DNA of 32,136 bases from an uncultured Porphyromonadaceae bacterium (GCA_900547555.1 URHG01000028.1:1-32136), one strand, 5' to 3'. Numbered from the stretch's first letter, positions 7,209-16,358 are shown. The notes: generated by a model not told the origin, from the sequence alone. A program made the numbers and translations.

Positions 7209-8888
7209 TTATTTGTTTGTTTTTTCTGCTTCGAGGATTGCCTGATAGGCATTGAGTATACCGCCCGATAGACATAAGTCATCGAAGAGGAAAAGGTCCT
7301 GTGTGGCATTATCGCCCACACGCATCCCTTTTTCTACTTCCGCACCACGACGGGAAGTAACGCTTTTAATGAGAATTTCACGTATTTGCGTTCCCGAGAG
7401 AGCGGGAAAATAGCTTTTTATAAGAGCTGCAACTCCTGCGGTTGATGCTGCAGCCAGTAATTCTCCACTACCGGTTTGATAAGTGTCGCCGGTATAGGTC
7501 GAATAAATATCGATACCGGGTGCGAAAAGATCCAATTCGTTTGCTCCATAATTGGCGTCCATCGAAGGATTTCCTTTTTTATCTGATGCAGCGACGGTTA
7601 TCAGGTTGGTAAATTCTCTCTCTCCTCCCATGAAACGGTTGGGATAGAAGGTGATCTCTCCCATGTCGAGCGATAAGTCGAATACCGGGACGATGACGAG
7701 TACGCCTTTTTCTTCGGCATAGCGCAGCATGTCGACAATCCACTTTTTTTGATCTTCGGGGTAGAGCGTGTTTTGGGTGGGAAGAATGATGATGTCGGCA
7801 TTGTGGTCGATTGCGTAACGCATGGCCAGTGCCATATCTTTGAGATAAGGATCGCCAGCAGAGGCGCAAACGCGCAGAGTCATGATTCGAGACATGTCGG
7901 CGATACCGTTGATACCTATTCCGTTATTTCGTTTCCCTGCGATAATACCAGCCGCCATTACATTGGAGGCAGCGTCGGGAGTGAGCAAAATATTGTTCCC
8001 GTAGATGTTGTCTTGAAGGTCCAGAGGATTGTCTCCTACTATTTCTCGACGGTGATCGTTGCTTGCGGGTTTAGCCAGCAGCTCTTCATAGGAGTCGAGT
8101 CCGTTCTCTACGGCTGTTGCCACGAATGTATTGTAAACGGTAGTCCAATCATCGGTATTGTAGAGACTGAATGCGTAGGCCATGAGTAGGAACGCGGCAT
8201 CGGACAGACTGTCTTGCGGGGCATTTTTATCGTAACAGGTGTCGAATTCTTTCAGTGTAAACCTGTCTTTTTCGGGGAACTTTTGTTTCATTTGGGCAGT
8301 GAACTTGTCTCCGTATTCTTTTATAATATAGGAAAAAAGGTAGCCGCCGTATGCCCGGGCCAATTTCGATTCACTTTGTATCTGGTTATAATAGTATGTG
8401 TAACCGCTATCGGGAGCATCGACTTGAGTTCTTTTACCGTCGATGATTTTGTAATATTTCCCTTGATTGTAGATGTAATCTCCGTACTTTTCTTTGAGAC
8501 GTATAAATTCTCTATCACCCTCGCTCATGGTATATTCCATAATCGTACCGTCGGAACCGCCGAGGAAATTCCACCCGTTTTTATCGCCGATGAGTCCGTT
8601 TTTGTCATTGTCCTTACCGTTATTTTTTTCTTTTCGGTTTTTCCATATCGAGTGTTTCAGGTCTTCGTGTTCTGTATCCATACCGCCTCCAATAATGGCT
8701 ACGATGGGATTTTTCTTTATCCGTTTGCCTTTTAATAATTCATAAGCTTTGTTTACTTCTGCTCCGTATATACTGTCGGATTCTATCGAACAGTTGTACC
8801 AGTCGAGGTCAGTTTGAGGTTGTTGGGCATTGGTCAAAGCTGCCGTTGAACCTAATAGTAATAGTATGGCGAATAAGAATTTTTTCAT
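7209..8888 (-). CDS. Subtilase (S8) family protein, predicted catalytically dead
   Basis: A 559-aa exported protein (signal peptide about 1-21, ending TNA). The fold is that of Bacteroidetes S8 peptidases, with a long insert at about 115-300 between the Asp and His regions. The catalytic sites are lost. The Asp motif VIDSGVD reads IIGGGMD (Asp to G67). The His motif HGTHVAGI reads SNVMAAGI (His to S308). The oxyanion Asn region reads PVFDLS (Asn to D404). The Ser motif GTSMAAP reads GELLAAA (Ser to L477). Flanking segments such as NNGIGINGIAD (321-331) and GVAALIKSYFP are well kept and the frame is open throughout, so this looks like a maintained pseudoenzyme and not a decaying gene. It sits between the Mx1-like lipoprotein and the retropepsin genes. 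A binding, chaperone or decoy role is possible. Confidence 0.9.
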   Translation of the reverse strand: MKKFLFAILLLLGSTAALTNAQQPQTDLDWYNCSIESDSIYGAEVNKAYELLKGKRIKKNPIVAIIGGGMDTEHEDLKHSIWKNRKEKNNGKDNDKNGLIGDKNGWNFLGGSDGTIMEYTMSEGDREFIRLKEKYGDYIYNQGKYYKIIDGKRTQVDAPDSGYTYYYNQIQSESKLARAYGGYLFSYIIKEYGDKFTAQMKQKFPEKDRFTLKEFDTCYDKNAPQDSLSDAAFLLMAYAFSLYNTDDWTTVYNTFVATAVENGLDSYEELLAKPASNDHRREIVGDNPLDLQDNIYGNNILLTPDAASNVMAAGIIAGKRNNGIGINGIADMSRIMTLRVCASAGDPYLKDMALAMRYAIDHNADIIILPTQNTLYPEDQKKWIVDMLRYAEEKGVLVIVPVFDLSLDMGEITFYPNRFMGGEREFTNLITVAASDKKGNPSMDANYGANELDLFAPGIDIYSTYTGDTYQTGSGELLAAASTAGVAALIKSYFPALSGTQIREILIKSVTSRRGAEVEKGMRVGDNATQDLFLFDDLCLSGGILNAYQAILEAEKTNK

Positions 8889-8930
8889 GTCGTTATTTTT
8901 TAGGTAGGTTTTAGTAAGTTGGAAATTTGA

Positions 8931-9869
8931 TTAAAGTTTCTCTGGACCGCGTGATATGGCATCGAGGTCGATATGGTAATTGTCTTTGAGGTATTGGGTT
9001 ACCAATTCGTATTTTTGTTGTACGAGCGGATAACGGTCTGCCGGATATTGAATATCAAATTCTTCTTTATTATACCGCATGGCGATATTTACATAATCAA
9101 GAAAAGCTTCTTCTCGGGTAGGTATTTCGTAAATGTATATTGTTTGGTCGAACATCAGTCCCAGCATTCTGTCAACGAACCCCCTGTTGAGGTAATAATT
9201 GGGATCGTCTTCCTTTCCTATTCCACTTACCAGATCTGTTTTGAAATCGAGCCCATCATAAAATTCGTCGGGGATTGCGATAGTACCCACCTCAACCGCT
9301 TTTTCAAAAATTTTTTGCATAATCATGCAACGTCTTTGCTGGAAGGTTTTGTGGTCAACCGGCAGGAGAACTTGTTCGCCGCTTACGGGGTCGGCTTTTC
9401 CGTCGAGACAGACCAGCCAGAAATCGAGTCCGTCGAAATAATTGTTTTGCGGTACTCGGAAAGTGGTTGTTCCGAATACATTGGGTATGTAAAAATCATA
9501 TACCAGATAATAATAGATGGGTAAAACTTTTTGAGTGATTTCGGGTGTGAGATAAGAGAAGATATGGTTCTTCATGAAATTGACATAAAAGGTTGCTTGT
9601 TCGTCGGTCAGGTCGCTGCCGGTATAAGATCCGCTTCCTCCGGTCCAACTCCGATTGAAATCATCAGACGAAAAATCTTTGTAAATAAGATAGATGCCGA
9701 ATTTTTCCTGAATGTCGATAATATCCATGTCCCATGATTGGTTTCCTTGTGGAAAATCAAATCGGGTAGGCATACCTTCATTTGTAGGGATTATTTTTTC
9801 TTCTTTATGACAGGAAGTATAACCCATAAGAAAGGTGGAAACAAGGAGCAGATGATATATTTTTTTCAT
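8931..9869 (-). CDS. Peptidase_Mx1-like (substrate import-associated metallohydrolase) lipoprotein, metal site degenerate
   Basis: A 312-aa lipoprotein with signal and lipobox ending GYTSC (C20), probably surface-exposed like SusD. The N-terminal region (DIIDIQEKFGIYLIYKDF, 50-66) and C-terminal region (YELVTQYLKDNYHIDLDAI, 287-305) resemble the family of putative zinc metallohydrolase lipoproteins encoded next to susC/susD. The family HExxH helix should fall near 180-190, but the sequence there is RRCMIMQKIFEK, with Met, Ile and Lys (182, 183, 186) where His, Glu and His are expected. No HExxH occurs elsewhere. I assign the family from remembered sequence patterns; confidence in the family is moderate and in the missing motif high. 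It is 12 bases downstream of susD. Confidence 0.72.
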   Translation of the reverse strand: MKKIYHLLLVSTFLMGYTSCHKEEKIIPTNEGMPTRFDFPQGNQSWDMDIIDIQEKFGIYLIYKDFSSDDFNRSWTGGSGSYTGSDLTDEQATFYVNFMKNHIFSYLTPEITQKVLPIYYYLVYDFYIPNVFGTTTFRVPQNNYFDGLDFWLVCLDGKADPVSGEQVLLPVDHKTFQQRRCMIMQKIFEKAVEVGTIAIPDEFYDGLDFKTDLVSGIGKEDDPNYYLNRGFVDRMLGLMFDQTIYIYEIPTREEAFLDYVNIAMRYNKEEFDIQYPADRYPLVQQKYELVTQYLKDNYHIDLDAISRGPEKL

Positions 9870-9881
9870 GTTGTGTTGTAT

Positions 9882-11381
9882 TTATCGTTCAGGAGCCAAA
9901 GGGTTTTGTTCGAGATATGGGTTCTTTTCCAAGATGGAAGGGGCGATGGGCATGGTGTAAGAAGGATCGTTCTGATTGAGAGTGTAACGTTTTACGACCG
10001 CTTTCTTCTTTTTCCAGTCTCTTGAAAATTGAGGCATACCATAACGGCGAAGATCAAACCATCGGTGTCCTTCAAAACAGAGTTCCGAACGACGTTCTTC
10101 CCGGATTCTTTCCAATAGTGCATCGCCCGAAAGGGTGGCATCGGTCGGCCTGAAATCATCTTCGGAAAAACGTTTTTCTCGTAATTCGTCCAGGGCTTGC
10201 CGGGCTGTTTCTTCATTGTTGTTGTGGGCCGCAGCCTCGGCTAGGTTGAGATAGGCTTCTGCCAGACGGAAAGCCTGTCCGAAAGAATTGGAACTACCCG
10301 GTTCATGATTGGCTTCGATTTGATACTTCCCGAACGGCAGATAGATGCTGGTGTCGTTGTATTCGGTAACAACATAATATTGTTTCCGTAAATCGCCCGA
10401 GGAAAAAGTCCGTAGCAGTTCGGGAGATGCATTGAAAAATTTTTGAGTTCTGTTGTTGGTTAGGTCTACGTATATGTTCAGATAGTAGGTCAGGTCGGAT
10501 ATACTGCCGTACACCCAAATACAATCGGGACTATCCATTTTTATGAAATTATAGTAAGGTTCGGCGGTAGACGGCGTTGGCAAGGTACGAAGGTCGGTAA
10601 GATAAAAATCCCAGTTTTTGATTACCTTTTCGGCGTAGATTTGCGCTTGATTCCAATTTTCCATATAGAGATAGACGCGAGATTTGAGTAGCTGCACCAT
10701 GGGCAGGCTTGTTTTGCCGTCGGGTTGATATTGTTTTTCACGCGGAAGGGTTTCGTATAAATCTTCGGCAAGGTCGAGATCGGCAAGGATTTGCCGATAG
10801 ACTTCATCGACCGTGTTGCGTTTGAGGAATTTGTTTTCGAGGGCGCTGGTGAGTTTCAGGGGGACCCCTAAGGCTTCTTTATTGTAATTATAGGGTTGTC
10901 CATAGGTATTGACCAGCAGGAAATAGTAGAATGCGCGCAGAGCGAGAGCTTGCGCTTTTACATAAGCCTTTTCTTCATCGGTACCGGTTACGTCGTCGAT
11001 ATAATCGAGAGCGGCATTAGCTCCTTTGATAAATTCATAGGAACTCTCCCATATATTGACCGGCATCATTCCTAAACCTTCCATTGTGATGAACATTGTG
11101 GATTGCCAACCGAACAGAGCTTCATATCCCGATTCGAAACTGATGGAGTTGTCGTCGAGCGTTCCTTCGGTATCGGCACAACAAATGTCGTCATTGAAGA
11201 TTTCGAGGTAAGCACTTATACTGATAGAGCCCGAAGGCTTGGGGTAGGCTTCACCCAAAAGCATTTCGTTTAATGCGTTGGCTTCTTTGGGAACAAATTC
11301 ACTTTGTGATTTGGGTTCGAGAAAATCACCACAAGAGAATAGAAAAAGCGTAAGGAGGCTTGTCGATATATATTTTACCAT
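9882..11381 (-). CDS. SusD/RagB-family outer-membrane lipoprotein
   Basis: A 499-aa lipoprotein whose lipobox is LFLFSC (C17), followed by GDFLEP, the typical SusD start. SusD proteins form a lid over the SusC channel on the cell surface and capture the ligand. The TPR-like helical part is visible (KAYVKAQALALRAFYYFLLVNTYG at about 130-155), and the C terminus has the RagB/SusD signature ERRSELCFEGHRWFDLRRYG (about 435-455) and an ending of the type NPYLEQNPL. The length is normal. It starts 19 bases after the susC stop. The accompanying protease-like genes, and the absence of glycoside hydrolases, suggest a peptide or protein ligand instead of a glycan; this is inference. Confidence 0.95.
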   Translation of the reverse strand: MVKYISTSLLTLFLFSCGDFLEPKSQSEFVPKEANALNEMLLGEAYPKPSGSISISAYLEIFNDDICCADTEGTLDDNSISFESGYEALFGWQSTMFITMEGLGMMPVNIWESSYEFIKGANAALDYIDDVTGTDEEKAYVKAQALALRAFYYFLLVNTYGQPYNYNKEALGVPLKLTSALENKFLKRNTVDEVYRQILADLDLAEDLYETLPREKQYQPDGKTSLPMVQLLKSRVYLYMENWNQAQIYAEKVIKNWDFYLTDLRTLPTPSTAEPYYNFIKMDSPDCIWVYGSISDLTYYLNIYVDLTNNRTQKFFNASPELLRTFSSGDLRKQYYVVTEYNDTSIYLPFGKYQIEANHEPGSSNSFGQAFRLAEAYLNLAEAAAHNNNEETARQALDELREKRFSEDDFRPTDATLSGDALLERIREERRSELCFEGHRWFDLRRYGMPQFSRDWKKKKAVVKRYTLNQNDPSYTMPIAPSILEKNPYLEQNPLAPER

Positions 11382-11400
11382 GATAGATGCTCGTTTATTG

Positions 11401-14400
11401 TTAGAAACCGATGTTGATACCTAAAGAAAAGGTACGTGGCATGATACTGTTTTGTACTTCGGGATCGAAACCGTTGAACCGTTTGCTGGCGATGACGAAA
11501 ATGTTGTTGACATTAGCGCTGAGCAATAAATTGCTGACTCCGACTTTTTCTAATTTGCCGGGATTGATATTCCATGAAAGGCCTATTTGCTGGCAGCGCA
11601 GGAACGAAGCATTTACAACCATGGCATCGGAGTCTTCCCATACATAAATGGGATATTCCGTCTCTCCATTTGGCAAGGCTATGTACACCTGATTTTGTCC
11701 CGGCAGCGAGGGGATGATGGTGTGCAGTTCATCTCCGGGTTTCTGCCAGCGATCGAGTAGGTCTCGATTAACGTTTACATCGGGTTCGGGCATGAAATAG
11801 CGGTTACCGAATTGTTCATAGGGCGATGCCAGTCGCTTTTTCCCTCCTAACAGTAAAGAAAAGCTGGTACTTAGTGTGAGGGACTTGTATCGCAGGCTGA
11901 GATTGAGTCCTCCGGTAAAGAACGGGTCGCGTTGTCCCGAATACACGAGATAAGTCGTCGGGTCGAGTGTACGACTTCGTTTTTCTTCGGGTACGTCGAG
12001 TAGATTGAATGTCGGTAGTCCGGTTTTCCCATCGAGTCCGGCAAAAGAATAAGACCAGAATCCACCTATGGGATAACCCTCTTTTATGATGACATCGGTA
12101 CGTCCGTTCAGGAAATCGGCGGTCAGTGGTTCGTAATCGGTTTTCCCGGTACTGTTCCAGTTCTTCGATGCGTTTATACTGACACTCAGTGCAAAGTCCC
12201 GAGTGCGTACGGGTGTAAAACTTACGGTATATTCTATACCTTGATTGGTAATGATACCTCCGTTCATATTCATTTCCGATACTCCGTATTCATAAGGTAG
12301 TGATTGTGCCACGATAGCATTGGAACGACGGGAATAGTATTCGAGGTTCATGTTTACCATTTGGAAGAGTTCGAGATCCATACCGATGTTCCAGCTTGTC
12401 GTCCTTTCCCACGTCAGGTTGGGATTCGGTATTTGGGAAATACCCGATTGATATTGATTATAAAGATATGCAATTGTCCCTTGGGTGAGGATAAGGTCGG
12501 GACTTAAACGGGTGAGGGCATTTCCCTGAATACCGTAAGTCCCCCGGAAGTTCAATATAGAAATCCAAGGTACGTAATCTTTCATAAAAGATTCTTCCGA
12601 GGCACGCCATGAGAAACCGAACGAATAGGTAGGGTCTATGCGGCGGTTGGCATCTTGCCCGAAGCGGTTGGAGGCATCGTTTCGGATATTGGCATTGATT
12701 ACGTAACGATCGAGGAAAGAATAAGCAAAGGTGGCGAAGACCGAGAAGAAATTATTGGTTTGGTTTATTTTTTGCCATTGTCCTTCATATATTTTTTGTA
12801 GAATACCCCAGGCCTCATCGACTTTCCCGCTTATGGGAATTAAGTCGTCGAGAGGTGTGGGTTGTACCAGTTTTTCTCCTCGGTCGGGTACATAGCCATA
12901 TACGGTGTTGGATATGCTGTTATTGGTCGCCGACCGTACCTCCATACCAATGAGAGCATTCAATCGTCCTGCACGGCCGAACGATTTCGAGACAAGAAGT
13001 TTGTTCTGTATGTTATAGGAGGTTTGGCGGGCGTTATTGGTAAAGAGTTCTCCTCCGAAAGGTAACATGGCGGCTTTGAATTCGGGGCTGTTGGGAAGAA
13101 CAGAATTGTAGTCGTATCCCCGGTAATTTTCTGCGATGCTGAATGTTCGTTCAGTACCGTAGGATTGGTTATCGCTGTTACTGTTGCCGTATCCTCCGGT
13201 GAATTGGTAAGTGAGCCAGTCGAGAATGCGCCATTTGAAATCGAGAGAAGCAGACAAGTCGGAACTTTTTGATGATGACCCGCTGTTGTTCATCTCATTC
13301 AATATGTTATATCCCAGAGAGGTAACAGTATTATTCAGTACATAGGTCGCTCTTTTTTGGTAAAAAGCCAAGTTCCCTTCGGAGTCGTAAGCCGGTATGG
13401 TACGGTTGGCTGTCGTGGCGTATTGCAGAGGGCTTACGTTCTGTCCGAATCCCGTGTTTTTCCCTACGCTTCCGTTTATCGAAACATTGATACTGATTTT
13501 GTCGTTGGGAGTAAAATCGAGGTTTATACGCCCCGTCATGCGTTCGCTGTCGTTTCCTATTTCTTGTCCTGCCGACTTGGAATAACTTACCGAGGTATTA
13601 TAAAAAATTTTCTTGGTTCCGCCTCGTACGCTCAGGTTATGGCTATGGCTGAAAGCGTTACGGGTGAGGAGTCCGAGCCAGTCGGTATTTTGTGTTTCGA
13701 GAGCAGCCCTTTGTCGCAAGAATTCTTGTTGCGAAATATCGTTTTCGAGATACATACGCATGAGGCCTTCGTAAGTATAAGGTTGTTTTATGGGAACCGA
13801 TGAGTAAGCTGTTCCCCAGTTGAACGCATCTTCTGAAAATTGTATGCGTTCCTGTGAGTTCATATAATTGAGGTCGTCGTAATGCGGGCGGTTCGTTACG
13901 GAGAAATTGGCCGTATAGTTTATCGTAAGTTTGTCCATTTTACCCTTTTTGGTGGTAATTTCGATAACGCCATTCGAAGCTTTGGAACCGTAGATTGCTG
14001 TTGCCGAAGCATCTTTTAAGACGGTAATGGTCTCGATGTCTTGCGGATTGAGCCAGGAAATTTGATTTCCGATGATGTTTTTCAAATCGTCGGTCATAAG
14101 CGAAGTTGTTTCCAGTTCGATAGGATCTTCCTGTATGATGCCGTCGACGACCCATAGGGGATCTTGGTTTCCCATGAGGGTAGATGTCCCGCGTATTTGA
14201 ATTTTGGGAGCTGTTCCTACACGGGTACTGGTATTGGTTACTACCATACCGGCTACGCGGCCTTGTAACATTTGGTCGATACTCGAGTAGGCCGGCATGA
14301 TGATGTCGTCGGCTTTCAACGTCGTATAAGAACCGACAAGGTCTTTTCTTTTTATATTTTGGTAACCAGTTACCACGACTTCTTCCATGGAATTGGCCGA

Positions 14401-14961
14401 GGTTTTCAATGTAACGTTTATTTCTTTATTTCCGTTGTAGGCGACTTCCTGCGGTTCCATACCGATAAAGGAAAATGTCAGGATAATTCCTTTTTTATCG
14501 GGTATCAGGAGAGAGTAACGACCGTCCATACCACTTATTGCACCGTTTTTGGAACCTTTGAGTTGGACGGTGGTACCCGGTAATACTTCACCCGTTTCGT
14601 CTTTTATGATACCAGATACGTAAATGTTGCGGTCGGGAATCTTTTTCTTAATGGTATAGATATTTCCGTTTTTTTCATAATAAAGATTTGTCCCGGAAAG
14701 ACATAAATCCAGTATTTGTGAAACACTTTTGTCTTTTACCGAGATATTCAGGTTGGTTATTTTACCGATGTCGTCGTTTTCATAATAGATAATGCAGTCG
14801 GAGTTTTTTTGCAAGTACCATGCGACAGCATCGAACGACACTCCCTTTACGTCGACGGAGAGTTTTTTTTCTTGAGCGTTTACTGTCAGAACAGCTATAA
14901 ATAAGACGGCTGTACTGAGGATTTTAAGAATGGGGGTTCTCGAACATTTTTCCTGCATCAA
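11401..14961 (-). CDS. SusC/RagA-family TonB-dependent outer-membrane transporter with STN domain
   Basis: A 1186-aa outer-membrane beta-barrel importer driven by TonB. Domain order: signal peptide (about 1-29, ending VNA), STN domain (about 33-108, VDVKGVSFDAVAWYLQKNSD), carboxypeptidase-regulatory-like beta domain (about 113-190, VSGIIKDETGEVLPGTTVQL), TonB box region (MEEVVVTGYQ), plug (about 205-330, with PLWVVDGI and KDASATAIYGSKASNGVI), then barrel to the C terminus (RTFSLGINIGF). It is the first gene of the seven-gene operon. STN domains in SusC proteins normally signal through a FecR-type anti-sigma factor to an ECF sigma factor, but no such pair is in this window. The start could be either of two adjacent ATGs (14961 or 14958). 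Confidence 0.96.
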   Translation of the reverse strand: MMQEKCSRTPILKILSTAVLFIAVLTVNAQEKKLSVDVKGVSFDAVAWYLQKNSDCIIYYENDDIGKITNLNISVKDKSVSQILDLCLSGTNLYYEKNGNIYTIKKKIPDRNIYVSGIIKDETGEVLPGTTVQLKGSKNGAISGMDGRYSLLIPDKKGIILTFSFIGMEPQEVAYNGNKEINVTLKTSANSMEEVVVTGYQNIKRKDLVGSYTTLKADDIIMPAYSSIDQMLQGRVAGMVVTNTSTRVGTAPKIQIRGTSTLMGNQDPLWVVDGIIQEDPIELETTSLMTDDLKNIIGNQISWLNPQDIETITVLKDASATAIYGSKASNGVIEITTKKGKMDKLTINYTANFSVTNRPHYDDLNYMNSQERIQFSEDAFNWGTAYSSVPIKQPYTYEGLMRMYLENDISQQEFLRQRAALETQNTDWLGLLTRNAFSHSHNLSVRGGTKKIFYNTSVSYSKSAGQEIGNDSERMTGRINLDFTPNDKISINVSINGSVGKNTGFGQNVSPLQYATTANRTIPAYDSEGNLAFYQKRATYVLNNTVTSLGYNILNEMNNSGSSSKSSDLSASLDFKWRILDWLTYQFTGGYGNSNSDNQSYGTERTFSIAENYRGYDYNSVLPNSPEFKAAMLPFGGELFTNNARQTSYNIQNKLLVSKSFGRAGRLNALIGMEVRSATNNSISNTVYGYVPDRGEKLVQPTPLDDLIPISGKVDEAWGILQKIYEGQWQKINQTNNFFSVFATFAYSFLDRYVINANIRNDASNRFGQDANRRIDPTYSFGFSWRASEESFMKDYVPWISILNFRGTYGIQGNALTRLSPDLILTQGTIAYLYNQYQSGISQIPNPNLTWERTTSWNIGMDLELFQMVNMNLEYYSRRSNAIVAQSLPYEYGVSEMNMNGGIITNQGIEYTVSFTPVRTRDFALSVSINASKNWNSTGKTDYEPLTADFLNGRTDVIIKEGYPIGGFWSYSFAGLDGKTGLPTFNLLDVPEEKRSRTLDPTTYLVYSGQRDPFFTGGLNLSLRYKSLTLSTSFSLLLGGKKRLASPYEQFGNRYFMPEPDVNVNRDLLDRWQKPGDELHTIIPSLPGQNQVYIALPNGETEYPIYVWEDSDAMVVNASFLRCQQIGLSWNINPGKLEKVGVSNLLLSANVNNIFVIASKRFNGFDPEVQNSIMPRTFSLGINIGF

Positions 14962-15102
14962 TCTTGAAGGATTTTATTCTATAATCAGGTTTGTTTTTTT
15001 AGTAGGTCGATTGCGACGATACATTATATTCATTTTCCTTATATCTGGTTTTGCTTCGGAAAACGGTAAAGAAAAAAGTGTTTTTCTTACATCTATCGGG
15101 CG

Positions 15103-15110
15103 CAAATATA
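15103..15110 (-). promoter_or_regulatory. Putative -7 box for the susC operon
   Basis: TATATTTG on the minus strand, followed by CG. It is about 140 bases upstream of susC and leaves a long AT-rich leader. A -33 element is not clear. An ECF-type promoter elsewhere in 14962-15249 cannot be excluded. Confidence 0.45.
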
Positions 15111-15162
15111 ATAAATAATTTATTTGTTTTTCTTGTAATAGCCGAGTTGTTCTCAAATTTAT

Positions 15163-15170
15163 TATATTTG
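15163..15170 (+). promoter_or_regulatory. Putative -7 box for the 15250 secreted-protein gene
   Basis: TATATTTG on the plus strand, followed by TG, about 80 bases upstream of the ATG at 15250. No good -33 at the right distance. It is back to back with the susC -7 box, 52 bases apart. Confidence 0.45.
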
Positions 15171-15249
15171 TGCCCGTATAAACATTATGTGTGAAAATTT
15201 TTTTAATCTGTGGTGCATGAGAATAGCTTTATTTTAAATATTTCTGCGT

Positions 15250-16344
15250 ATGAAAAAACAAGACTCTTTTAAGATTTTTATCTCTTTTATGGCAATCGTC
15301 GCATTGTCAGTTGTAGCAACTTCGGTTAAGGCTGCTTCGTCGGTTACCGATTTGATCGGGACATATGCTTTTACTGCTTCAGGGGTAGAAAGTAATCCTG
15401 ACAATTTGCCGACTTCGTTCGATATGACAATTACAACGACAGCGACGGAGAACGAGTTGTCTTTTTCGGGATTCGTGAGTTCTGGTAATGTTTTTGTGGG
15501 GACTTTTGATTCTGAAAGTCAGAAAATTACCGTTAATTTGGGACAGGACGTAAGCGGGATGTTCGATGTTTTGTGCGGAGCCGATATGGCCGAGAGCGGT
15601 ACACTCGAATTTACGGTCAATTCCGATGGTACTATTTCGATACCCAGCCCGATAGGAATCAGTTCTTTTATGTCCAGTTCGGTACTTTATAGTGGCGGAA
15701 CTTTGACGAAAAAAGTTGTGGAAGAAGTCGATTTGGCCGATGTTGTGGGCACTTATACGCTTACAGCTACGGAATCGAGTTATCTCGATCTCGATATGTG
15801 GGGATTACCGACTGAAAATCCTTCGACAATAGCTAAAACTACCGGTTTTGATTTTACAATATCTCTCGATGCTGCTTCGGGAGAGAATGCGATTACCATT
15901 GCAGGTATGTGGGGGTTGAGTGATATTACGTTCAAAGCCGTTTACAACAAAGGTGAAAGAAGTATCGTTATAGCTCCGCAGACAGTCGGAAATTGGGATA
16001 TAACGAGAGAAATATCTATGATTGTGGAATCGGCAGACGAAATTGTTATTAATGACGCAAGCTTTACTCTTACTGATGTTGCCAATAACGAAGGAATTAA
16101 TATTTCGAAAGCGACCGCTGCCAAAATAAGCGGAAGTGTCAAGGAATCGTCTCAAGATGAAACCGTTAAAATTTATATGGCCAAAGGGTGTATTTATACG
16201 CAAGCCACAGAAAACGGTGTGGTTGAAGTATATGGTATCAATGGTGTCCGATTGAAAGTCGCTCCTGTTAATACAGAGATAGATATGCCTCAGGGTGTTT
16301 ATTTGGTAAAGGTCGGTGATAAAGTAGAAAAAATAATATTGTAA
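15250..16344 (+). CDS. Secreted protein with two internal repeats and a C-terminal sorting-like tail
   Basis: A 364-aa exported protein of unknown function. The signal peptide spans about 1-28 (ending SVKA). Two related beta-rich repeats follow: the first begins VTDLIGTYAFTAS (about 32) and the second LADVVGTYTLTAT (about 164), each about 130 residues and rich in Ser, Thr and Gly; they look like lipocalin-like or DUF-type beta barrels. The last 45 residues (VEVYGINGVRLKV, then PQGVYLVKVGDKVEKIIL) resemble the C-terminal beta-sandwich tails of the T9SS type A/Por secretion group, often seen in Bacteroidales exported proteins. It is divergent from the susC operon and ends in a strong hairpin, so it is a single transcript. 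Its possible link to the operon is positional only. Confidence 0.8.
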   Translation: MKKQDSFKIFISFMAIVALSVVATSVKAASSVTDLIGTYAFTASGVESNPDNLPTSFDMTITTTATENELSFSGFVSSGNVFVGTFDSESQKITVNLGQDVSGMFDVLCGADMAESGTLEFTVNSDGTISIPSPIGISSFMSSSVLYSGGTLTKKVVEEVDLADVVGTYTLTATESSYLDLDMWGLPTENPSTIAKTTGFDFTISLDAASGENAITIAGMWGLSDITFKAVYNKGERSIVIAPQTVGNWDITREISMIVESADEIVINDASFTLTDVANNEGINISKATAAKISGSVKESSQDETVKIYMAKGCIYTQATENGVVEVYGINGVRLKVAPVNTEIDMPQGVYLVKVGDKVEKIIL

Positions 16345-16358
16345 TGTTGTAATTTTGA

